A DNA stretch of 11,039 nucleotides from Clostridia bacterium (GTDB lineage Bacteria > Bacillota_A > Clostridia > Christensenellales > Aristaeellaceae): positions 1 through 11,039 of the forward strand of contig CAAEDZ010000241.1 of NCBI GenBank assembly GCA_900754775.1, written 5' to 3'. Made by a program: the position numbers and the translations under genes. Below are positions 7,345-11,039 of the stretch, one piece after another. Numbering within the stretch: the stretch's first letter is position 1; every line of letters begins with the position of its first letter. The notes under the pieces were generated by a model. The model was given only the letters and a program-made list of their open reading frames with translations. It was not told the origin of the DNA and searched no databases.

Positions 7345-7376
7345 TATACTGGAAAATGATTCCAGCGCAAGAGGTG
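7345..7376 (+). promoter_or_regulatory. Second -10-like box, CTGGAA-N5-TTCCAG palindrome and ribosome site of the XRE gene
   Basis: TATACT (7345-7350) overlaps a perfect hyphenated palindrome, CTGGAA (7349-7354), spacer of 5, TTCCAG (7360-7365). It is followed at once by the ribosome site AAGAGGTGG (7368-7376), 7 bases before the TTG start at 7384. A regulator bound here would block both transcription start and ribosome loading, so autoregulation by the XRE protein is plausible. No clear -35 accompanies the TATACT. Confidence 0.45.
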
Positions 7377-7383
7377 GAAAACA

Positions 7384-7635
7384 TTGTCCAAGCCGCGCAT
7401 GGCGCCCCTTGGGGAGCGCAACATCATCGGAGAAAAGGTCATGTGCCTGCGCAAGGCGCAGGGGCTCAAGCAAAAGCAGCTTGTGGCGATGCTGCAAAGC
7501 CGCGGCATGGACATCTGCGATGCCAGCATGTCGCGCCTGGAGGGACAGCGCCGCAAGGTGCTGGATTACGAACTGCCCGTCATCGCCGACGCTCTGGGCG
7601 TGTCGGTGTCATGGCTGCTGGGCGAGGCACAGTAG
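7384..7635 (+). CDS. Stand-alone XRE-type helix-turn-helix regulator, 83 aa
   Basis: Small DNA-binding protein consisting of little more than one Cro/CI-type helix-turn-helix domain (about residues 14-80): IIGEKVMCLRKAQGLKQKQL, then CDASMSRLEGQRRKV with the recognition-helix region, then ADALGVSVSWLLG. This layout is common in Clostridia, where such regulators often bind a palindrome in their own promoter. The start taken is TTG at 7384, since AAGAGGTGG ends 7 bases before it; an in-frame ATG at 7399 has no comparable site and would trim five residues. It stands alone: terminators lie on both sides and the next gene converges. Its target is not evident; candidates are its own palindromic leader and the neighbouring small membrane protein gene. 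No toxin, recombinase or phage genes accompany it. Confidence 0.87.
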   Translation: MSKPRMAPLGERNIIGEKVMCLRKAQGLKQKQLVAMLQSRGMDICDASMSRLEGQRRKVLDYELPVIADALGVSVSWLLGEAQ

Positions 7636-7640
7636 CGCGC

Positions 7641-7673
7641 AAAAAAGGAGCCGTCCCTGTGGCGGCTCCTTTT
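7641..7673. terminator. Bidirectional terminator between convergent genes
   Basis: An 11-bp perfect stem, left arm 7643-7653 and right arm 7663-7673, with a 9-base loop. On the + strand it ends in TTTT and lies 5 bases after the XRE stop; on the - strand the six A at 7641-7646 give a T6 tail, and the stem lies 12 bases after the stop of the small membrane protein gene. It therefore serves both genes. Confidence 0.87.
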
Positions 7674-7685
7674 GCCATGTTCATT

Positions 7686-7979
7686 TTACAGCCCCAGCGG
7701 CGTGCCCGCGCCCTGCAGGGGCGTCCTGTCGCGCAGCCATTCACCAAAGGCGAGCAGCTCCGCGGGGAAGACCAGGAAGGCCACGAAGATGAGAATGGCC
7801 ACGATCAGCATCAAAATCAGCGAGGCCACGGCAAAGCTGCGCTTGGGCTGCTTCCTGGACAGAAACGCCAGCAAAAACATCGCGATGATGTTCACGCCGG
7901 GGATGCAGGCGAGAACGATGGTCCACATCCAGCTGAGGATGGACACGCGGTTGCGGGAACTTCTACCTTCGCGGCTCAT
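7686..7979 (-). CDS. Small two-helix membrane protein of unknown function, 97 aa
   Basis: I do not recognise a named family. A basic N terminus (SREGRSSRNR) leads into a first hydrophobic helix (about residues 14-40, with the segment CIPGVNIIAMF), a short positive loop (SRKQPKR, 41-47), a second helix (about 49-71) and an acidic/amphipathic tail. The positive loop suggests that both termini lie outside and the loop inside, but the basic N terminus argues the other way, so topology is open. The P-(x)-VNI segment after an early Trp-rich helix recalls small membrane proteins frequent in Clostridia genomes. The start is the ATG at 7979: AAAGGAG (7988-7994 on the other strand) sits 8 bases upstream. 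An in-frame ATG ten codons earlier lacks such a site. It has its own promoter and shares a terminator with the XRE gene. Confidence 0.75.
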   Translation of the reverse strand: MSREGRSSRNRVSILSWMWTIVLACIPGVNIIAMFLLAFLSRKQPKRSFAVASLILMLIVAILIFVAFLVFPAELLAFGEWLRDRTPLQGAGTPLGL

Positions 7980-8021
7980 GGAGGGCGCTCCTTTCGCTGA
8001 TACGTACATTCAAACAACTTC

Positions 8022-8050
8022 ATTATACACGACCGCGCCCGCCGCGTCAA
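8022..8050 (-). promoter_or_regulatory. Promoter of the small membrane protein gene
   Basis: On the - strand: TTGACG (8050-8045), a 17-base spacer, and a perfect TATAAT (8027-8022). Transcription would begin about 35 bases before the ATG at 7979. It lies in the 122-base gap between two genes of the same strand, so the membrane protein gene need not depend on read-through from the lipoprotein gene. Confidence 0.75.
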
Positions 8051-8055
8051 ACCTC

Positions 8056-8090
8056 GCGCCCAAATCTTCGATACTTTGTCGGATTTGCGC
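8056..8090 (-). terminator. Possible weak terminator after the lipoprotein gene
   Basis: Arms GCGCCCAAATC (8056-8066) and GATTTGCGC (8082-8090) pair over nine positions with a two-base bulge; the loop is 15 bases. On the - strand no real T run follows, so termination would be inefficient or factor-dependent. It lies 11 bases past the stop of the lipoprotein gene. Confidence 0.3.
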
Positions 8091-8101
8091 CCACGGGAAG
8101 G

Positions 8102-9649
8102 CTATTTCCGGATCATGCCGCAGTAGCGGGAGAAGATGAACGCCTGGAACTCGGGGCTGGCAACGCCGTCGGCGCGCACGTACTGCATGGCCTGCTGCGC
8201 GGCGATGACGGCATTGCGCGTGGCCTCGCCAAACTCACCCTCCGTGCCGCGCACGGCTTCGCGGTCCAGATAGCCAAGCTCCCAAAGCTGCTTTTGCAGG
8301 CTCTCCACCGGGCCCATGGTCTCGCCATCTTCGTCGCTGTCGCCCATTTGCAACGTGGAGAAGCTCTGCGTGGAATCGTACATGGATACGCCCGCGGGCG
8401 GCGTGGCCTCGGAGTAGACATGCTCCTGGAAGGAGGCGCTGGCCGCGCCGGTCTGCTCAAGGCCCATGGCGGCCTGCACGGCGCGCACGGCGGTGGCGGT
8501 GGCGGAGCCGTACTGGCCGTCCACCGTGCCGGAGAAGTAGCCCAGCTCCGCAAGGCGCGTCTGCAAATAGCTCACCAGTTCGCCCGAGGACCCCTCGGAA
8601 AGGTCGGTCAGGGCGAGGTTGTAGGGGTAATAGCGGTCGCCGGTAGTCGTCTGCGTCGAGGCGGTGTAGGCGGGGGCGTCGGCGGAGTAGAGCAGGGCCT
8701 GCAAGGCGGCGGTGGCCACGCCCGTCTCCTCCTGTCCGGCGGCGCGCTGGAAGAGCCGCACCGCCGATACGGTGGCGCTGGCGTAGCGGCCGTTGGGCGT
8801 GCCGTTGGCGTAGCCCAGTTCGACCAGGCGCGTCTGCAGGCGCGTCACGGCCTCGCCGGAATCGCCCTCCTGCAACAGCGTGTAGCCGCCTTGGCGGATG
8901 GCCTCGGCCTCAGGGCTTCCGTAGGCGGGGGCGTCGCTGGCGATGAGCTGCGTGTACAGCCCGTAGGTGACCACGCCGTCCTCGCTCACGCCCACCACGT
9001 GCTGGAAGGCCTTGACGGCCTCGGTGGTGGCGGCGTCGAAGGTGCCGGAGGCGACGCCCTGCATGTAGCCCAGTTCGATGAGCCGCTGCTGGATGCGCTC
9101 CACGGTGGAGCCGATGTTGCCCTCGGAGAGCGTCTGTTCGCCGCTGGGCGTCTGCGTCTGCGTCGGGGCGAGGGTGGCGCCGGAATAGGTGCGCGGGTCC
9201 ACGGTGAACAGTTCGCCCTGCATGGATACGGTGGCCACGCTGTTGGGCGCGTTGCCGTATACCTGGAAGAAGGCGCTCACCGCTGCGGCGGTCTCCTGGT
9301 CGTAATAGCCGGTGATGTGGGAGATGGGGAAGCCCAGTTCGCGCAGGCGCATCTGCAGGGCCAGCACATTGCTGCCCGAGGCGCCCAGCTGCAATTCGCT
9401 GAAGTTGCCGTTCAGCGCCGCGGCGTAGCTCTGCGCGCTGTACGCGGGCGCGGTCTCGGCAAAGAGCATCTCCTGCAAACTGGGGGTGGCGATGCCCGTC
9501 TGCATGGTGCCGTAGGTCAGTTCAAACAGCTGCACGGCCTGCTCCGTGAGCGTGTCGAACACGCCGGAGATGTCGCCGGGGTAGTATCCCAGTTCGCGCA
9601 GGCGCATCTGCAGCTGCTGCACGCGCTGGCCCTGATCGCCGAGGCGCAG
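8102..9649 (-). repeat. Six-fold protein-level repeat array
   Basis: Six copies of 83-91 residues (including linkers) make up residues 100-614 of the lipoprotein. They are similar in protein motif but well diverged, so this is an old domain array rather than a recent DNA tandem duplication. Copies 1 and 2 share an identical QMRLRELG, and copies 4 and 5 share LQTRL-x-ELGY, hinting at pairwise origin. Copy 6 is the most altered. Confidence 0.8.
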
Positions 9650-9946
9650 CTGCGTGTAGCCGCCCGTCTGCTCCTCGTCGTCGCTCGTGGCGGAGACAAA
9701 GCCCTCGTCGATCCAGCGCTCGTTGAGTACCGTCACCCGGCCGTTGGCGTCGAAGGAGAAGGGCTGATCCGGGTCCTCGGGCACGGCGGTGGGCGTGGTG
9801 GTGGCATAGGGGACGGAGATGTTGACCGAGAGGTCCGGCGCGGACTGCGCCGCGACGCTCTCATCGTGCGCGCTGCACCCGCCGAGCATCGCCGCGCAGA
9901 AGATCAAAAGCGCGGCGAACAGTATCCAGGCGGCTTGGTTGCGCAT
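8102..9946 (-). CDS. Lipoprotein with six tandem peptidoglycan-binding (PG_binding_1-like) repeats, 614 aa
   Basis: Predicted secreted lipoprotein that would sit on the outer face of the membrane and grip the cell wall. A signal peptide (1-23) ends in the lipobox LGGC with C24 as the lipidated residue. A linker rich in Ser, Pro and Thr (about 25-95) follows, then six repeats starting near residues 100, 185, 273, 358, 449 and 532, each with the pattern L-x-x-G-(D/x)-x-G-x-x-V-x-x-L-Q-x-x-L-x-x-L-G-(Y/F), then a Gly/Phe/Tyr segment and an A-V-x-x-(F/V)-Q helix, as in PG_binding_1 domains. Between repeats an A-P-A-Y type linker recurs. No amidase, transglycosylase, L,D-transpeptidase or other catalytic domain is present. 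The last repeat has an acidic insert with D536-S-D-E-D-G541. The start is ATG at 9946, with GGAGG (9954-9958 on the other strand) 7 bases upstream; it directly precedes the signal peptide. It lies 59 bases downstream of a marR-type gene on the same strand. Confidence 0.88.
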   Translation of the reverse strand: MRNQAAWILFAALLIFCAAMLGGCSAHDESVAAQSAPDLSVNISVPYATTTPTAVPEDPDQPFSFDANGRVTVLNERWIDEGFVSATSDDEEQTGGYTQLRLGDQGQRVQQLQMRLRELGYYPGDISGVFDTLTEQAVQLFELTYGTMQTGIATPSLQEMLFAETAPAYSAQSYAAALNGNFSELQLGASGSNVLALQMRLRELGFPISHITGYYDQETAAAVSAFFQVYGNAPNSVATVSMQGELFTVDPRTYSGATLAPTQTQTPSGEQTLSEGNIGSTVERIQQRLIELGYMQGVASGTFDAATTEAVKAFQHVVGVSEDGVVTYGLYTQLIASDAPAYGSPEAEAIRQGGYTLLQEGDSGEAVTRLQTRLVELGYANGTPNGRYASATVSAVRLFQRAAGQEETGVATAALQALLYSADAPAYTASTQTTTGDRYYPYNLALTDLSEGSSGELVSYLQTRLAELGYFSGTVDGQYGSATATAVRAVQAAMGLEQTGAASASFQEHVYSEATPPAGVSMYDSTQSFSTLQMGDSDEDGETMGPVESLQKQLWELGYLDREAVRGTEGEFGEATRNAVIAAQQAMQYVRADGVASPEFQAFIFSRYCGMIRK

Positions 9947-9984
9947 AAACGTACCTCCAGAAAAAACTTCGTATGGCTCTTGGA

Positions 9985-9998
9985 CGGGGATAGCCCCG
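9985..9998 (-). other. Small hairpin between the marR-type gene and the lipoprotein gene
   Basis: CGGGG (9985-9989) and CCCCG (9994-9998) can form a 5-bp stem with a 4-base loop in the 59-base gap. On the - strand a T6 run (A at 9961-9966) follows only after about 18 further bases, so it is not a proper terminator. It might cause partial attenuation or simply be chance in GC-rich DNA. Confidence 0.25.
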
Positions 9999-10005
9999 CT
10001 TTGGT

Positions 10006-10482
10006 TCACGCCTCCGGCTGCTTGCGCAGAAGGCGGACGATGGTCTCCAGCGCCCCGTTGAACGCGGCCATGTCCTCCGAACTGAGCGTGCGCGTCCAGT
10101 CGAACAGGTTGTCGCAAAGGTCGCGGTAGATGTCGGCAAGGCGCTCGCGCCCCTTTTCGCAGATCACCACGTTGACCACGCGGCGGTCGGCGCTGTTGCG
10201 CTCGCGCATCACCAGCCCCTCCTCGATGAGGCGGTCCACCAGCGGCGTGATGTTGGGCTTGGCGATGCCAAAACTCTGGGAGATCTCCGTGATGGACAGC
10301 GAGCCGCGATGGTCGAGCATCACCAGCACCTGCACATGCGAAAGCGGCATGCCGAACTCCGCCTGCTGCGCGCTCGAGGGCAGCAGCTTGCGGCGCATCA
10401 GCGGCCATGCCTGAAACAGCATGTCGTACAGGTGTTCCAACGTCGCGTCGCGCTCCGCGTTCCTGTGATCCATATCGCTCAT
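10006..10482 (-). CDS. MarR-family winged-helix transcriptional regulator, 158 aa
   Basis: Dimeric winged-helix DNA-binding protein, usually a repressor released by a small ligand, thiol oxidation or peptide. Seen: N-terminal helices for dimerisation (LEHLYDMLFQAWPLMRRKLL), a DNA-binding part LSITEISQSFGIAKPNITPL with VDRLIEEGLVMRE, the wing with SADRRVVNVVICEKG (the D-R-R of the family), and a C-terminal dimer helix ending KQPEA. Length is typical. The chosen start is ATG at 10482, with GGAGGG about 7 bases upstream; an in-frame GTG at 10518 would add 12 residues but has no good ribosome site. It lies first in an apparent operon with the peptidoglycan-binding lipoprotein, which suggests it controls that gene and itself. 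The ligand is unknown; there is no efflux pump beside it as is common for MarR relatives. Confidence 0.9.
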   Translation of the reverse strand: MSDMDHRNAERDATLEHLYDMLFQAWPLMRRKLLPSSAQQAEFGMPLSHVQVLVMLDHRGSLSITEISQSFGIAKPNITPLVDRLIEEGLVMRERNSADRRVVNVVICEKGRERLADIYRDLCDNLFDWTRTLSSEDMAAFNGALETIVRLLRKQPEA

Positions 10483-10539
10483 GACCGATCCCTCCGTATT
10501 CGTCACGGCGCTTTTCACCGTTGTTTACCTATCATATCC

Positions 10540-10569
10540 ATTGTATGCGCTTTTATGGGCAATCGTCAA
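10540..10569 (-). promoter_or_regulatory. Promoter of the marR-lipoprotein operon
   Basis: On the - strand: TTGACG (10569-10564), an 18-base spacer, and TACAAT (10545-10540). The following AT-rich stretch (about 10524-10545) contrasts with the GC-rich flanks and is where a MarR dimer would be expected to bind, but I see no convincing palindrome in it. The leader to the ATG at 10482 is about 50 bases. Confidence 0.6.
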
Positions 10570-10583
10570 GCGCAAACCGGGGA

Positions 10584-10624
10584 CATTTCCCGCTCATTCC
10601 GGCAAATTCCCGTCATTTTCCGGC
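10584..10624 (-). repeat. Imperfect 20/21-base tandem repeat across a stop codon
   Basis: Two adjacent copies, 10604-10624 and 10584-10603, differ by two small gaps and a few substitutions. On the - strand the first copy encodes the last residues of the gene that ends here and the second holds its TGA stop. This probably arose by local duplication and may have shifted the C terminus of that protein. Confidence 0.5.
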
Positions 10625-11039
10625 GCGGCGTAGATGGAAACGCCGCCTCCGTCGTAAACAAGGGCGCAGTTTTCGGCAAAATACGCCTCGTCCAGCGCGT
10701 AGTTGTAGCGCTCGCTGTTGCCGATCACCACATAGTCCACGCCGTATTCCTCAAACAGGGCGTGGCTGTCTGCGGGCGCTTCGAGCATGCGCCGCGCGTC
10801 CAGGGCCGCCTTCTGATAGTTCACGCCGTGGAAGTAGAGGTAGCTGCCCGTGCCGCAGACAATCTGCCGACCCGAGAGCGCCGCTACAAAGTTGTTGTGC
10901 TGATCGCCGGTCAGGTAGACGGCGTCCGCGGGCAGTTCGTCGCGGATGTACTCCGCCGCCTCCACTTCGCCCGCCGAGAAGAGCTGATAGTCCGAGACCG
11001 CCTCGCGCCCCAGCGACAAAACGCCCGAGGTCAGCGAGA
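10594..11039 (-). CDS. C-terminal extracytoplasmic part of a polytopic membrane protein (glycosyltransferase-like), 5' end outside window
   Basis: The frame is open to the window edge, so about 148 C-terminal residues of a longer protein are visible. It has no membrane helix in this part. Features: DYQLFSAGEVEAAEYIRDEL, then PADAVYLTGDQHNNFVAALSGRQIV, GSYLYFHGVNYQ, EEYGVDYVVIGNSER and a closing VSIYAAPE. Segments of this kind (an 'is/would have to leave' helix, a DAV-LT-xQH-N strand, a G-x-Y-L-x-x-HG loop and a YVVIG strand) resemble the soluble C-terminal domain of bacterial polytopic membrane proteins related to GT-C glycosyltransferases, as I recall them; I cannot confirm the family. The TTG at 11019 is not a credible start. 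It ends 24 bases before the -35 box of the marR-type gene, with no hairpin, so read-through into that operon is possible. Confidence 0.6.
   Translation of the reverse strand, partial: SLTSGVLSLGREAVSDYQLFSAGEVEAAEYIRDELPADAVYLTGDQHNNFVAALSGRQIVCGTGSYLYFHGVNYQKAALDARRMLEAPADSHALFEEYGVDYVVIGNSERYNYALDEAYFAENCALVYDGGGVSIYAAPENDGNLPE

Noticed and set aside
7294..7359. Possible 21-codon leader ORF (ATG at 7294) before the XRE gene
   Set aside because: No ribosome site, and its start lies upstream of the likely transcription starts.
7218..8000. 260-codon open frame on the + strand across the XRE gene and the small membrane protein gene
   Set aside because: It crosses two terminator-like hairpins and lacks domain motifs; the XRE and membrane protein frames are far better supported.
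9947..10408. Extension of the lipoprotein frame by 154 codons
   Set aside because: It lies over the MarR coding sequence in another frame, whereas the ATG at 9946 begins a clear lipoprotein signal peptide behind GGAGG.
10483..10545. MarR operator palindrome near the promoter
   Set aside because: The AT-rich stretch contains short similar blocks but no convincing inverted repeat; left unannotated.
1..11039. CRISPR arrays, tRNA/rRNA genes, transposases, phage or defence genes
   Set aside because: None seen: no regularly spaced direct repeats, no cloverleaf-like segments, and every sizeable frame is explained by the genes listed.

Overview
The window is an ordinary-looking chromosomal stretch from a GC-rich Gram-positive bacterium, most likely a member of the Bacillota (Clostridia-like). 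The signs are purine-rich Shine-Dalgarno sites (GAGGAGG, GGAGG), GTG and TTG starts, consensus sigma-A-type promoters, a SEDS/penicillin-binding-protein pair, a PepV-type dipeptidase, a cmk-plsC pair and a Firmicutes-type lipoprotein. Species cannot be named from the sequence. I see no tRNA, rRNA, CRISPR array, insertion sequence or prophage gene.

Left part, + strand (1-4412): the 3' part of a SEDS (FtsW/RodA/SpoVE) glycosyltransferase overlaps by four bases (GTGA) a compact monofunctional penicillin-binding transpeptidase. After 13 bases follows a complete uvrC. The first two are a polymerase/cross-linker pair for peptidoglycan; uvrC appears to ride on the same transcript. uvrC carries an uninterrupted run of 11 C that replaces a normally conserved stretch.

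Middle, + strand (4409-7240): a full-consensus promoter whose -35 box overlaps the uvrC stop codon starts a second unit, pepV (M20 dipeptidase), cmk (CMP kinase) and plsC (1-acylglycerol-3-phosphate acyltransferase), packed with a 1-base gap and a 4-base overlap. It ends at a hairpin with a perfect 16-bp stem.

Right-centre (7241-8101): a small AT-rich promoter island with two hyphenated palindromes precedes a stand-alone 83-residue XRE-type regulator that starts at TTG. A bidirectional terminator separates it from a convergent 97-residue two-helix membrane protein, which has its own good promoter.

Right part, - strand (8102-11039): a MarR-family repressor gene and, 59 bases downstream, a 614-residue lipoprotein built from six peptidoglycan-binding repeats with no catalytic domain form an apparent two-gene operon with a promoter at 10540-10569. 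Beyond that promoter, also on the - strand, is the 3' end of a gene whose product resembles the soluble C-terminal domain of polytopic membrane glycosyltransferase-like proteins.

Most of the window is housekeeping. The points most worth a second look are the C11 tract in uvrC, the six-repeat lipoprotein under a MarR regulator with a DxDxDG insertion in its last repeat, and the palindrome-rich control region of the XRE gene. I found no clear new multi-gene system.
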